Positions 30,015 to 39,903 are shown, counted from the first letter of the stretch. The stretch is 64,000 nt of DNA from Pseudomonas sp. GD03944 (GCF_029839275.1 NZ_JAOCAH010000006.1:186001-250000); one strand, 5' to 3'. The notes: a model not told the origin generated them from the sequence alone. Numbers and translations: made by a program.

Positions 30015-30592
30015 CCGTTCAAGTGGTACGCCCGGCCGGCGCCGGGCATGAAACGCTGTATGTCCTGCTGTGCTGCCTGTTCATCGTGGCCCTGGCCGCT
30101 CTGGTCGTGAGCCTGCACGCCGAGACCGACGAGTACGAAAGCGTGGCCAGCGGCCAGCTCGATGCCCGGCGCGACCTGAGCCCTGCCGAGCAGGGCATCT
30201 ACGCCGACCTGCGCATCGCCTACGAAGAAATCCAGACCCGCCGTCACGAAGACGACAGCCTGCTCACCCCCGACGACCTGGCCGAGGAAGGCTTCCCGCC
30301 GTTCATCGCCGACGCCAGCGCCACCACCCGGGGCGCCCACCAGTGGCAGGTCCTGCAGGCGGACACCGCGCCCGTTTATCTGGGGCTCAGCCAGGACGCT
30401 GAAACCGCCGGCTCCTTCCTGCTGTTCATCGACCTCGACGGCACGGCAGAAAGCACCGCCCAGGTGTGGCTCAACCGCACCGCCGCGACCGGCCTCCCCA
30501 CCGACCTGGGCGAACAGGCCCTGAGCGAAGCCGGCTGGAAGCAGGTGGTCGCGCAATACGACGCCGGTGTCACCCGTCAACATCGTCACTGA
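30011..30592 (+). CDS. fpvK: FpvK, membrane-anchored protein of ferripyoverdine reduction (DUF6162-like)
   Basis: A 193-residue protein with a single N-terminal helix (LYVLLCCLFIVALAALVVSL, residues 17-36) and a periplasmic domain rich in acidic residues. It ends in HRH. In P. aeruginosa FpvK belongs to the FpvGHJK membrane complex. Start and stop overlap neighbours by ATGA on the 5' side. A 33-bp gap precedes fpvC. Confidence 0.87.
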   Translation: MTVQVVRPAGAGHETLYVLLCCLFIVALAALVVSLHAETDEYESVASGQLDARRDLSPAEQGIYADLRIAYEEIQTRRHEDDSLLTPDDLAEEGFPPFIADASATTRGAHQWQVLQADTAPVYLGLSQDAETAGSFLLFIDLDGTAESTAQVWLNRTAATGLPTDLGEQALSEAGWKQVVAQYDAGVTRQHRH

Positions 30593-30625
30593 TCCTTCCG
30601 CCCTCCAGACAGAAGACGCTCTCCG

Positions 30626-31567
30626 ATGCTTATTTCCTCGTTGTTTTCCCCGCGTAAGCGCCCCCTGCTGCGGGTCGCGCTGCTCGGCCTGATCGCTGCG
30701 GTCCTGATGCCCTCGGCCATGGCCGAAGATGGCAAGCGCCTGCGCATCGGCATCACCCTGCACCCCTACTACAGCTACGTGACCAACATCGTCGGCGACC
30801 ATGCCGAGGTGGTGCCGCTGATCCCGGCCGGTTTCAACCCCCACGCCTACGAGCCCCGCGCCGAAGACATCAAGCGCATCGGCTCGCTGGACGTGGTCGT
30901 GCTCAACGGCGTGGGCCATGACGACTTCGCCGACCGCATGATCGAGGCCAGCGAGAAGCCCGGCATCGCCACCATCGAAGCCAACGCCAACGTGCCGCTG
31001 CTGGCCGCCACCGGCAACGCCGCCCGCGGCGCCGGCAAGGTGGTCAACCCGCACACCTTCCTGTCGATCAGCGCCACCATCGCCCAGGTCAACAACATCG
31101 CCCGCGAGCTGGGCAAGCTCGACCCGGACAACGCCAAGACCTATGCCCGCAACGCCCGTGCCTATGGAAAGCGCCTGCGCCTGATGCGTGCCGAGGCCCT
31201 GGGCAAGCTGACCAGCGCCCCGAATGCCGACTTCCGCGTCGCCACCATCCACGCCGCCTACGACTACCTGCTGCGTGAGTTCGGCCTGGAAGTGACCGCC
31301 GTGGTCGAGCCGGCCCACGGCATCGAGCCGAGCCCGAGCCAGCTGAAGAAGACCATCGACCAGCTCAACACCTTGGACGTGAAGGTGATCTTCTCGGAGA
31401 TGGATTTCCCCTCGGCCTACGTCGACACCATCCAGCGTGAGTCCGGGGTGAAGATCTATCCGCTGACCCACATCTCCTACGGCGAATACACCAGCAAGAA
31501 ATACGAAGAGGAAATGGCCCGCAACCTCGACACCGTGGTCCGTGCCATCCAGGAGGCCGGGGCATGA
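30626..31567 (+). CDS. fpvC: Metal-binding periplasmic protein FpvC (ZnuA/cluster 9 type)
   Basis: A 313-residue substrate-binding protein of the metal (cluster A-I) class with signal peptide ending PSAMA|ED. Family features include ITLHPYYSYV (His ligand region), GFNPHAYEPRAEDI, VVNPHTFLS and the C-terminal FSEMDFPSAYVDTIQRESGVKIYPL segment. Several His/Asp/Glu residues at ligand positions fit Fe2+ or a related divalent ion. In P. aeruginosa FpvC also binds ferripyoverdine together with FpvF. It is coupled by an ATGA overlap to the ATPase gene. Confidence 0.93.
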   Translation: MLISSLFSPRKRPLLRVALLGLIAAVLMPSAMAEDGKRLRIGITLHPYYSYVTNIVGDHAEVVPLIPAGFNPHAYEPRAEDIKRIGSLDVVVLNGVGHDDFADRMIEASEKPGIATIEANANVPLLAATGNAARGAGKVVNPHTFLSISATIAQVNNIARELGKLDPDNAKTYARNARAYGKRLRLMRAEALGKLTSAPNADFRVATIHAAYDYLLREFGLEVTAVVEPAHGIEPSPSQLKKTIDQLNTLDVKVIFSEMDFPSAYVDTIQRESGVKIYPLTHISYGEYTSKKYEEEMARNLDTVVRAIQEAGA

Positions 31568-32349
31568 CCGCGGTGCAGAACCTCGGTGAACAACCGGTGC
31601 GCAACGATGCCAGCCGCGGCCCGACCCTCGATTTCCAGCACGTCGGCCTGACGCTGGGCCGCACCGTCATCCTCGATGACGTGACCTTCCAGGTCGCCCC
31701 GGGCAGCGTGCACGCACTGGTCGGACCGAACGGCGGCGGCAAGAGCTCGCTGATCAAGACCCTGCTCGGGCAGATGCCGCACCAGGGCCAGCTGAGCCTG
31801 GACTGGGCCGGCGAACCCGGCACCATCGGCTACGTGCCGCAGGCCCTGGAATTCGACCGTGGCCTGCCAATGACCGTGGACGATTTCATGGCCGCCATGT
31901 GCCAGCGCCGCCCGGCCTTCCTCGGCCTGTCCCGTCACTACGCCCAGGCCATCGAAGCGGCCCTGGCCCGCGTCGGCATGCAGGACAAGCGCAAACGCCG
32001 CATGGGTGCTCTCTCCGGCGGTGAACGCCAGCGCGTGCTGCTGGCCCAGGGGCTGATCCCCATGCCGCAACTGCTGGTCCTGGACGAACCGATGTCGGCC
32101 CTGGACGAAGCCGGCATCCAGGTCTTCGAACGCCTGCTGGTGGACTGGCGTCAGGCCGGCATGACCGTGCTGTGGATCGAGCACGACCTGGAAGCGGTCG
32201 GCCGCCTGGCGGACCGGGTCACCGGCCTGAACCGCCGCGTGCTGTTCGACGGCCCGCCCGCCCAGACCCTCACGCCAGACCGCCTGCTCACGCTGTTCTC
32301 CAGCCACCCGCGCAGCAGCGACCAGCCCGCCGGGAGCCCCGCCGCATGA
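31564..32349 (+). CDS. fpvD: Metal ABC transporter ATPase FpvD
   Basis: A 261-residue ATPase with Walker A GPNGGGKSS (near residues 57-65), signature LSGGERQR, Walker B LLVLDEP and H-loop WIEHDLEAV. All motifs are canonical. It powers the FpvE permease to bring the released iron into the cytoplasm. Overlaps with fpvC and fpvE (4 bp each) indicate tight coupling. Confidence 0.95.
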   Translation: MTAVQNLGEQPVRNDASRGPTLDFQHVGLTLGRTVILDDVTFQVAPGSVHALVGPNGGGKSSLIKTLLGQMPHQGQLSLDWAGEPGTIGYVPQALEFDRGLPMTVDDFMAAMCQRRPAFLGLSRHYAQAIEAALARVGMQDKRKRRMGALSGGERQRVLLAQGLIPMPQLLVLDEPMSALDEAGIQVFERLLVDWRQAGMTVLWIEHDLEAVGRLADRVTGLNRRVLFDGPPAQTLTPDRLLTLFSSHPRSSDQPAGSPAA

Positions 32350-33251
32350 CTTTCGATTACGAACAATTCCGCCTGCTGATCCAGGGCTGGGCATCCTCCG
32401 GCTACCTGCCCGAAGCCCTCGCCTACGGCTTCGTGGTCAACGCCCTGCTCGCCGGCCTGCTGATCGGCCCGGTGCTGGGCGGCCTGGGCACCCTGGTGGT
32501 GGTCAAGCGCTTTGCCTTCTTCTCCGAAGCAGTGGGTCACGCGGCCCTGACCGGCGTGGCCATCGGCATCCTGCTCGGCGAGCCCTACACCGGCCCCTAT
32601 GGCAGCCTGTTCGGCTACTGCCTGCTGTTCGGCATCCTGCTCAATTACCTGCGCAACCGCACCGGCCTGTCGCCGGACACCCTGATCGGCGTGTTCCTTT
32701 CGGTGTCCCTGGCCATGGGCGCCAGCCTGCTGCTGATCCTGGCCGGGCGCATCAACGTGCACATCCTGGAAAACGTGCTGTTCGGCTCGGTGCTGACCGT
32801 CAACGGCAACGACCTGGTGGTCCTGGCCGTGGTCGGGCTGATGGTCATGGGCCTGGCGCTGCCGCTGTACAACCGCATCATGCTGGCCAGCTTCAACCCG
32901 CAACTGGCCGCCGTGCGCGGCGTCGCGGTGAAGACCCTGGATTACCTGTTCGTGGTGCTGGTCACCCTGATCACCGTCGCCGCGGTGAAAGTGATCGGCG
33001 CGATCCTGGTCGGCGCCCTGCTGGTGATCCCGGCCGCGGCAGCCCGCCTGCTCAGCCAGTCGCTGAAAGGCTTCTTCTGGCTGTCCGTGGTGATCGCCAC
33101 CGTCAGCACCCTGGCCGGCATCATGCTGCCCATCGTGCTCGACCTGCCCATTCCGTCGGGCGCCGCGATCATCCTGGTCGCCGGCCTGACCTTCGCCCTG
33201 TCGGCCATTGCCCGGGGCACCCTGCCCAGCCTGAAAGGGAATATCGGATGA
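32346..33251 (+). CDS. fpvE: Metal ABC transporter permease FpvE
   Basis: A 301-residue permease of the ZnuB/MntB class with eight or nine hydrophobic segments. The conserved cytoplasmic motif lies around AAVRGVAVKTLDYLF, and GHAALTGVAIGILLG near residue 60 is typical. The start MTFDYEQ lies at the ATGA overlap with fpvD; the open frame further upstream is inside fpvD and rejected. Confidence 0.94.
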   Translation: MTFDYEQFRLLIQGWASSGYLPEALAYGFVVNALLAGLLIGPVLGGLGTLVVVKRFAFFSEAVGHAALTGVAIGILLGEPYTGPYGSLFGYCLLFGILLNYLRNRTGLSPDTLIGVFLSVSLAMGASLLLILAGRINVHILENVLFGSVLTVNGNDLVVLAVVGLMVMGLALPLYNRIMLASFNPQLAAVRGVAVKTLDYLFVVLVTLITVAAVKVIGAILVGALLVIPAAAARLLSQSLKGFFWLSVVIATVSTLAGIMLPIVLDLPIPSGAAIILVAGLTFALSAIARGTLPSLKGNIG

Positions 33252-34174
33252 ACCTGAAACCCCATTGCCTTGGCCTGGCCCTGTTGCTCGCCGGCCTGCC
33301 CGCCCTCGGCCACGCCGCCCAGGCCGCCGCCCCTGCCGCACAGAGCCAGCAATCGGTGACCGTGCTCGCTTCGCTGCCGATCACCTACGGCCTCGGTGAA
33401 CTGCTGCTCAAGGGCACCGACGTGAGCCTGCAACGCGCCGCACCGGCCAACCTGCCGGGCACGCGCCAGGTGTCCTACTTCAGCGGCCGTGGCGCCGGCA
33501 GCCTGCAGAAACTGGCGGTCAAGGCCGACGCGGTGATCGGCCTGCGCTCGATCTGGTCCGATGATCCGCTCTACCCCATGGCCCGCCGCAGCAATATCCG
33601 CATCGTCGAGATCGATGCCGCACGGCCGGTGGACGGCGCCCTGCCCGGCATCGCCACCCAGAGCGACAGCCGCGCCGCCGACGGCCTGAGCAGCCAGCCG
33701 TGGCTGGCCATCAACAACATGGGGCGCATGGCCGATGTGCTGGCCGCCGACCTGGTGCGCCTGGCGCCCCAGGCCAAGCCCCAGGTGGAAGGCAACCTGG
33801 CGGCGTTCAAGCAGCACCTGCTCAAGCTCAACGCCGACAGCGAAGCGATCCTGGCCCGTGCCGACAACCTGACCGTGGTCAGCCTGTCGGACCGTTTCGA
33901 CTACCTGATCAGCGGCCTCAACCTGGACCGCGTGGACGTCGAGCTGCCGGCCAACAACGACTGGAGCCCGGAAGCGCTGAAGGCCCTGACGGAAACCCTC
34001 GAGGCCGATGACGTGGCGGTGGTGCTGCTGGCGCAGAAGGCGTCGGCCGAGCTGGCCGCCGCCATCGAAGCCGGTGGCAGCCAGGCGGTGGTGCTGGAGG
34101 CCGACGACAGCACGCCGCTGGCCACCCTCGATACGCTGATCGGGCAACTGCTCAAGGCCCTGGGCAACGGCTGA
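33248..34174 (+). CDS. fpvF: Second periplasmic binding protein FpvF
   Basis: A 308-residue cluster A-I binding protein with a signal peptide (GLALLLAGLPALGHAA). Compared with FpvC, the first ligand region reads LASLPITYGLGE (no His) and the DRFDYLISGLNL stretch replaces the usual HxA motif, so its ligands differ. P. aeruginosa FpvF binds ferripyoverdine rather than free metal, which fits. It is the last gene of the operon. A 12-13 bp hairpin follows before the convergent tssA. Confidence 0.92.
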   Translation: MNLKPHCLGLALLLAGLPALGHAAQAAAPAAQSQQSVTVLASLPITYGLGELLLKGTDVSLQRAAPANLPGTRQVSYFSGRGAGSLQKLAVKADAVIGLRSIWSDDPLYPMARRSNIRIVEIDAARPVDGALPGIATQSDSRAADGLSSQPWLAINNMGRMADVLAADLVRLAPQAKPQVEGNLAAFKQHLLKLNADSEAILARADNLTVVSLSDRFDYLISGLNLDRVDVELPANNDWSPEALKALTETLEADDVAVVLLAQKASAELAAAIEAGGSQAVVLEADDSTPLATLDTLIGQLLKALGNG

Positions 34175-34186
34175 GCCGTGCCCCGC

Positions 34187-34214
34187 GAGGCGTCGCCAAT
34201 GTTGGCGGCGCCTC
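34187..34214. terminator. Hairpin between fpvF and tssA
   Basis: GAGGCG-T-CGCCAA pairs with TTGGCG-G-CGCCTC (one G:T wobble) around a very short loop. It separates convergent operons. No T-run follows on the plus strand, so termination efficiency is uncertain. Confidence 0.5.
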
Positions 34215-34223
34215 CCCCTTCCC

Positions 34224-35324
34224 CTACTTCAACACCCCCAGCAGCGACCACACGCGTCGCGCCTCGGCATCCGCCGAGATCAGCTCGTTGAGCAACTCGT
34301 TGAGCGGCTTGTTGCCCCACTCCACCGCCCGCCGGATCAGGTACGGCACCGGGCTGTGCGGCTCGGTCCTGGCCAGGTAGTCGGCGATCAGCTCCAGCTG
34401 CCGGTACGCGTCGTCGCGATTGCTCAGGTTCTGGGCGTCCACGGTTCTGTTCCCCTCGACTTCCTCGTTATCCGTTTGCCGGGCCTCGACCGTCGTCGGC
34501 AGCGGCTCTGCTGGCTGCGGGCTGGGGCGTTGCGGGTGCGCGTCGATGAAGCCTTGCACCAGCGTAGCCAGGGCCGCGATCACCTCGCGCAGCGGGCTGT
34601 AGCTGGGGCCGATATCCCCCAGCCAGGCGTCGCTCCACTGATCCAGGCGCTGCAGGTTCTGTTCGCTCGCCTCCAGGCTGCCCTTCTTGCGCAGCCACAC
34701 GGCGATCGGCACCTCGCGCACCCGCTCGTTCAGCTTCTGCTGGCGCAGGTGGGCCACCTCGGCAGCGGCCTTGGCCGCCTTGCTGTCGGCGCCGACCACC
34801 TGCTGGTGTTGCAACTGCTGCCAGTCATGCAGGGTAAAGGTGGCGAAATCGCCGCCTTCGTCATCGAACAGCGGCACCCGGGTGTGCAGCACCGTGGCAT
34901 AGGTGCGGGCCAGCCAGTCCAGGGGCGTCACGCGCCACGACTGGTCACCGTCCTCGGCCTGGGGGTGCAGCGTCTCGGGGTAACGCTCGCACAATCCGGC
35001 CACCAGCCCCAGGGCACGGGGCAGCGCATCCGGCACCTGCCGGTGCAGCCAGGCCTCACCCAGCCAGGCGGCGACCATCAGGTCCTTGCTGCGGGTCTTG
35101 AGCAGGTCGCTGGCCAGGCGCTCCACCGCCGCCCAGTCACTGCGCTTGACCTCGGCCTTCCACACCCCGGTGGGCAGGCTGGTGTCGTCTTCGCGGCGCA
35201 TCTCCCGCAGGCGATCGAAGTCCGGCTCGTAGCGCAGGCTCACGCCACAGGGCGCCTCGTCGGAGAGGGGCGCCAGCAGCGCCTGGAGCAACTCGGGAGC
35301 AGGTGCGTCGGATAACAGGCTCAT
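34224..35324 (-). CDS. tssA: T6SS baseplate/cap protein TssA
   Basis: A 366-residue TssA (HsiA3-like). The N-terminal ImpA domain is clear (APCGVSLRYEPDFDRLREMRREDD...GVWKAEVKRSDW, residues 23-65). A middle region and a short C-terminal VasJ-like domain (PHSPVPYLIRRAVEWGNKPLNELLNELI) follow. TssA helps assemble the baseplate and sheath. It is the last gene of the leftward tssJ-K-L-M-A operon and overlaps tssM by 3 bp (ATGA). Order and polarity match the P. aeruginosa H3-T6SS. Confidence 0.93.
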   Translation of the reverse strand: MSLLSDAPAPELLQALLAPLSDEAPCGVSLRYEPDFDRLREMRREDDTSLPTGVWKAEVKRSDWAAVERLASDLLKTRSKDLMVAAWLGEAWLHRQVPDALPRALGLVAGLCERYPETLHPQAEDGDQSWRVTPLDWLARTYATVLHTRVPLFDDEGGDFATFTLHDWQQLQHQQVVGADSKAAKAAAEVAHLRQQKLNERVREVPIAVWLRKKGSLEASEQNLQRLDQWSDAWLGDIGPSYSPLREVIAALATLVQGFIDAHPQRPSPQPAEPLPTTVEARQTDNEEVEGNRTVDAQNLSNRDDAYRQLELIADYLARTEPHSPVPYLIRRAVEWGNKPLNELLNELISADAEARRVWSLLGVLK

Positions 35325-38300
35325 GGGATCTCCTGGACGCTGAGCAACGGGGTGTCGTCGATGGCGAACGGTGACTGCGGCGCCCGCACCGGCAACGGCT
35401 GGACCGACAACGGCAGCTTGCCGCCCTGGGTCATCAGGGACAGGCGCATGAACATCTGGGCCTGGGTGTCGGCGGTATAGGGGGCATGCACCGGCAGTTG
35501 CAGGGTCAGGGGGAACTGGGTGTGGTCGACGCTCGGCTGTCGCTGCACCGACACGTGCGAACGCATCAGGCGCAACAGCGACCAGGGGCCGGTGTACTCC
35601 CAGCCGGCTTCCAGGCCATGCACCGCCAGGCTCGGCTGCAGCGGGTCGTTGGCCGGGCGCTGCGAGCCGTTCTTGGCCCAGCGCAGCACCAGCCGCACCG
35701 GTTCACCCACGGTCCAGTTCAGGCGTTTCTGCTCGTCGCCCGGGTAGACGATGGACTGGCTGCCGGTGTGCAGCCCCCAGGCGATGATCTGGTCAGCGCC
35801 CCGCTCGCCGTCGCGGTCGGTGCGCCACAGGATGTCCATGTCCAGGCCGATCACGCCGTCCTGGTCACGCACCAGCAACGGCCCCAGCCAGACCCGGGCC
35901 TGCTTGAGCCGGTCGAGAAAATCCTGGGCCGCCAGGCGGTCGGCGGAGCGGCTGTAGATCAGCGCGCTCTCCGCCTGGGCCAGGCTGGAATCGATCAACT
36001 GCACCATGTAGCGCACCCGGTCGGGGTCGGCGTCCTTGGCATCCACGTCGTAGGAAAACGGAAAGCGGTCGGCCAGGTACTGGTTGAAGTAGCCGGCCAG
36101 CTGGTTCCAGGCCAGGGCCCCGCGCTGCTGCTGCAACACCATGCAGCGTTGCTGCGCCTGGTTCCACAGCGCCAGGCCACGCCGGGAAACATCGTCCGCC
36201 CCGCGCGGCACGGCGGCCGACTGCAGAATCTGCGCGCAGCTCTGGGCGTCCATGTCGATGAAGTCGCGGCTGACCAGTTGCTCGAACAGCGCCGGCGCGC
36301 TGACCGGGTTCTGTCCCTTGTACTTGAGCATCTCCTCGTTCAGGGCCAGCAAGCGGCTGACCTTGCCGTAGTCGCTGGCCGACAGGTTGGCCTGCTGCAC
36401 CTTCAGCCACTCCAGGGCGGCCACGTGGTCTTCGGTGGTTTTCTGCATGATCGCGAACTGCTGGGTGAGGCTCAGCTTGAGGTCCTGGGCATCGGTGGAG
36501 CGGAACAGCTGCAGCCCCAGGTTCTTGCCGCCGTCCCACTGCTCGATGGCATAGCGCGGGTGGAACACCGGTAACACCTCGACCTCCTCCAGCGCCCGCT
36601 GCACATCGGCCAGGGCCCGCTGGTTGAGCACGTTCTGGAAGGTCGTCGCCAGGTCCGGCCGCTTCAGCTCGACGAAGGCCTTCTGCAGCAACAGCGCCTT
36701 GTCCGCCGGCACGTCGAAGGTCTGCTGGGCCCGCAGCCGCGGCAGGTTCGCCCGGCTTTCCAGGCTGACCCACATCGCCGTGGCCGCCGCGCTCTGTGCT
36801 GCCCCCAGCAAGGCGGCGCGGTAGACCGGCGGAATCTGCGGCAGTTCGCGGCTGGCGTAGCCCTTGTAGCTGTCGTAGAAGTCCAGCGCAGCGCCCAGGC
36901 CGTTGCCATCCACCGACTGGGTGCGGCCCGAGGTCTCGTCCTGGCGCAGGGCCAGCGCGACGAAGTCGTACTTGAGCAGGCTGTCGATGGCGTTATCCAG
37001 GCCGATGATGCCTTCCTGCAGCGACAGGGCCCCGGTACTCTGCTGCACCAGCAGGTTGTCGCTGGTGCCGGCACGGGCCACCCACTGGTCGCGGAAAGCG
37101 CTCTGCAGGCGCGCGGCCTGGTCGTCCACCGACTTGGCCACCGAGGGGCCGAGCAGCGTGCTCTTGTCGACGTCCTCGAGCAGCGCCCGGTAGCCCGGCA
37201 CCAGGTCGCGGCCACTGCTGCGGCTCCAGGCCGAGTTGGTCAGGCCGATAACCTCCTGCAGGTCGTCGATCAGGGCGCTGGTGGTTTCCAGCTCCTCCAG
37301 GGAATTGCCGTAGCCATCCCGCAGCTTATTGACCTGGATACGCAGGTAACCCGCCGGGCGCACGAAGTTGTCGCTCAGCGAATACTGGGCCAGCCAGAAC
37401 TGCATGAGCCGCTGGAAGTGCTCGGTGATCAGCGGCCGGCTCTTCTGCAGGTCCAGCGCCTGCATGCCACGCGGCGCGGCGGTCGACAGCACCCGGTTGT
37501 AGTAGCTGCCCCGGCGCAGGGTGCCGACGTTCAGGTTCAGCCCGAAGGCGCTGTTGCTGATCTGCGCCAGGTCATCGAGCGGCCCGTCGGGGTGATTCAG
37601 CGCGTGGTAGAACAGCTGGTTCTGCTGCTCGACCCGCAGCGCCTTGTCCACCAGCGCCCGGGCATTGACGTAGTTCGGCCACAGCTCCGGGTCACTGCCC
37701 TCGACCGTGGAGCCCCGCCCGCTCGGCTGGATGCGGCTCAGGGCCTGGTACTCGGCCTCCATCAGTTGATACAGCGGCTGGTAGAGGTGGGTCACCGCAC
37801 TGTGGCGCAGGATGTCGGCCAGGCGGCTGTCGAGGGAGGAAAACCACGAGGTCGGGAACGCCGGGGAGGTGTAGCGCCAGCGCGGCCCCTGCTCCAGCAC
37901 GCTCCAGAAGGTCTGCACGTTCTGCCGAGTCAGGTCGCGGCGACGGGTTTCATCGTTGATCGCCACATACTGCAACTGTGCCCGCTGCAGCACCGTGGCC
38001 AGCCGCTCCGCATCCCCCACCGCATCGCGCCAGGCCCAGGCCATGCCGGCCACCCACAGCACCGCCACCACCAGGGCGCCCGCCCCCACCACCCGCTGCC
38101 AACGCTGGCGCAGGCGCAGGATGCGCGGCACCGCCTGGGCCAGGCCCTGTTCGGCGAGCAACCGCTGATGCCAGAGCCCGGTGGTAAGCAGGCTGCGACG
38201 TGGCGCGCTGGCCGCCGTGTTGCCCCAGTCATCGTCCTCGGCGACGGCCTGGCTGGCCGTCAGGTACAGGCCCCGGAACCGCGGTGCTTCGCCCAGGGCG

Positions 38301-39130
38301 TTGCCCTGAAACACCGGGTCCAGAATCAGCTGCAGGTTGTCGTGCAAGGCGTCGAGTTGCTGGGGCAGGCGGTACAGCTCATCGCTCACCCCGCCGGACA
38401 ACGTGCCCAGTTCGAGCATCACCTCGGTCACCGAACGACTGATCTCGTCCAGCGCCGCGTCGCTCCAGTGCGGCTGCCAGGCCGCCTCCACACCATAGGG
38501 CGATGCCCAGCCCAGGCAGGATTCGCGGCTGTCTGCCGGCAACGCCGCCAGCAGCGCCTGGAACCCCGGCACCTCTTCCATACCGGTGACCACCACGTAC
38601 ACCGGCAGGCTCAGCCCCAGGCGTTGCAGCAGGTCGATGAACTTGCGCCGTGCCGCCAGGCCATAGGCCGACGCCTGGCCGCCGTCGAGCAGGCGCTCGG
38701 CCGGAATGGCCCAGATAATCCCGTCCAGCGGCCGCTGCGAACGCAAGCGCAACAACAGACCGAGCAGACGCCACCAGGCGGCCACCTGGGTGCCGGCGCC
38801 CTCGTCCGGCACGAACAACGCATCCGGCACCACCAATACCGCACCGTCCGGGTCGGCCCACCAGCGCCCGAACCAGGCCGGCTTTGCCGTGGTCCTCAGG
38901 CGCCAGCTGGTGCACAGCTGGGCAGCGCGCCGCTCATCGCCGAGCATCAGCAACCAGGGCATGTCGTAACGGTCCTGCACCGCCAGGTCGCGCTCCATCT
39001 GGCGCAGCGCCGCATAGAAACTGCGCACCGCCGAGCCGGACTGGGTGCGCAGCCACCCGATCAGCAGTCCCAGCGCCAGCAGCAGGAGCAGCACGCCCAG
39101 TACCCACAGCAGGATCGTGGTCAGGCTCAT
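35321..39130 (-). CDS. tssM: T6SS membrane complex protein TssM (IcmF family)
   Basis: A 1269-residue inner-membrane protein that forms the envelope channel with TssL and TssJ. One N-terminal helix (residues 4-27) is seen rather than the usual hairpin, then a cytoplasmic domain, a second helix near 355-375 (VVGAGALVVAVLWVAGMAWAW) and a large periplasmic part that contacts TssJ. The place where many TssM proteins have a Walker A motif reads PWLLMLGDERRAAQLC, so the P-loop is missing. It is coupled to tssL and tssA by ATGA overlaps. Confidence 0.94.
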   Translation of the reverse strand: MSLTTILLWVLGVLLLLLALGLLIGWLRTQSGSAVRSFYAALRQMERDLAVQDRYDMPWLLMLGDERRAAQLCTSWRLRTTAKPAWFGRWWADPDGAVLVVPDALFVPDEGAGTQVAAWWRLLGLLLRLRSQRPLDGIIWAIPAERLLDGGQASAYGLAARRKFIDLLQRLGLSLPVYVVVTGMEEVPGFQALLAALPADSRESCLGWASPYGVEAAWQPHWSDAALDEISRSVTEVMLELGTLSGGVSDELYRLPQQLDALHDNLQLILDPVFQGNALGEAPRFRGLYLTASQAVAEDDDWGNTAASAPRRSLLTTGLWHQRLLAEQGLAQAVPRILRLRQRWQRVVGAGALVVAVLWVAGMAWAWRDAVGDAERLATVLQRAQLQYVAINDETRRRDLTRQNVQTFWSVLEQGPRWRYTSPAFPTSWFSSLDSRLADILRHSAVTHLYQPLYQLMEAEYQALSRIQPSGRGSTVEGSDPELWPNYVNARALVDKALRVEQQNQLFYHALNHPDGPLDDLAQISNSAFGLNLNVGTLRRGSYYNRVLSTAAPRGMQALDLQKSRPLITEHFQRLMQFWLAQYSLSDNFVRPAGYLRIQVNKLRDGYGNSLEELETTSALIDDLQEVIGLTNSAWSRSSGRDLVPGYRALLEDVDKSTLLGPSVAKSVDDQAARLQSAFRDQWVARAGTSDNLLVQQSTGALSLQEGIIGLDNAIDSLLKYDFVALALRQDETSGRTQSVDGNGLGAALDFYDSYKGYASRELPQIPPVYRAALLGAAQSAAATAMWVSLESRANLPRLRAQQTFDVPADKALLLQKAFVELKRPDLATTFQNVLNQRALADVQRALEEVEVLPVFHPRYAIEQWDGGKNLGLQLFRSTDAQDLKLSLTQQFAIMQKTTEDHVAALEWLKVQQANLSASDYGKVSRLLALNEEMLKYKGQNPVSAPALFEQLVSRDFIDMDAQSCAQILQSAAVPRGADDVSRRGLALWNQAQQRCMVLQQQRGALAWNQLAGYFNQYLADRFPFSYDVDAKDADPDRVRYMVQLIDSSLAQAESALIYSRSADRLAAQDFLDRLKQARVWLGPLLVRDQDGVIGLDMDILWRTDRDGERGADQIIAWGLHTGSQSIVYPGDEQKRLNWTVGEPVRLVLRWAKNGSQRPANDPLQPSLAVHGLEAGWEYTGPWSLLRLMRSHVSVQRQPSVDHTQFPLTLQLPVHAPYTADTQAQMFMRLSLMTQGGKLPLSVQPLPVRAPQSPFAIDDTPLLSVQEIP

Positions 39131-39885
39131 GGCGCCTGCTCCAGGTACGACTCAGGCACCAGGTGCAGCACCGGATCGAGGTGCTGGGCGATGTCGCGCC
39201 AGCACAGGTGCCCCACCGCCGACAACAGGAGGATGCCGCCGAAGATCGCCAGGCCCAGGCGCACGCCATCCGGCAGCGAACGCCGCACCGGCAGGCGGAT
39301 CGGCGCCGCGCGGCTGGGCGACTCGAGGGTCTCGGTCACATCCGTCACGGAAGGGTCGCGTTGCCAGGCCAGGGCGAACAGCGCGTGCCGCCATTTCTCG
39401 TGGATCGCCTGGCCACGCTCACCGCGCAGACGGCCATGGAAGCCCAGGATCAGGCACTGCAGGTAGACATTGGCCAGGTCGCGGCTGGCCGGGGCACGCT
39501 CGTCCAGCAGGCGCTTGATCGCCACTGGCAGGCGCTCGCCGGCGTTGCGACTGCCGTACAGGCGGGCCTCCAGGGGCTTTTCCTGCCAGGCCGACTGGCC
39601 GGCCCAGGGGGAAAACAGCAGGGTTTCGTCCAGCAGCGCGACGAAGGCGTAGACCAGCGCCTTGACCTGCAGCACCGACGACTCGCCGACGCTGGCGAAC
39701 GCACCGCGCCACAGCCGGCGGGTGATCTGCACCGCCTGTTCGGTGGTGCGAAAGACCAACTTGCCATCGCTGTCCTCGTCCCGTTCCAGGACCTCCCACA
39801 CCCCCTGCCACTCCTGCCAGGCGCTGCGAAACGCGGTGCTCAGGGGTGACTCATGCAGGCCTTGTAACCGACTTCCCTCAGGCAT
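39127..39885 (-). CDS. tssL: T6SS membrane complex protein TssL (DotU/IcmH family)
   Basis: A 252-residue tail-anchored protein. The N-terminal hook-shaped cytoplasmic domain (ALVYAFVALLDETLL, then a conserved ...LYGSRNAGERLPVAIKRLL and YLQCLILGFHGRLRG) docks the baseplate. One helix near residues 210-235 (GVRLGLAIFGGILLLSAVGHLCW) anchors it. No OmpA-like peptidoglycan-binding extension is present. It lies between tssM and tssK. Confidence 0.93.
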   Translation of the reverse strand: MPEGSRLQGLHESPLSTAFRSAWQEWQGVWEVLERDEDSDGKLVFRTTEQAVQITRRLWRGAFASVGESSVLQVKALVYAFVALLDETLLFSPWAGQSAWQEKPLEARLYGSRNAGERLPVAIKRLLDERAPASRDLANVYLQCLILGFHGRLRGERGQAIHEKWRHALFALAWQRDPSVTDVTETLESPSRAAPIRLPVRRSLPDGVRLGLAIFGGILLLSAVGHLCWRDIAQHLDPVLHLVPESYLEQAP

Positions 39886-39903
39886 ACGACGTCCTTATCC
39901 GTG

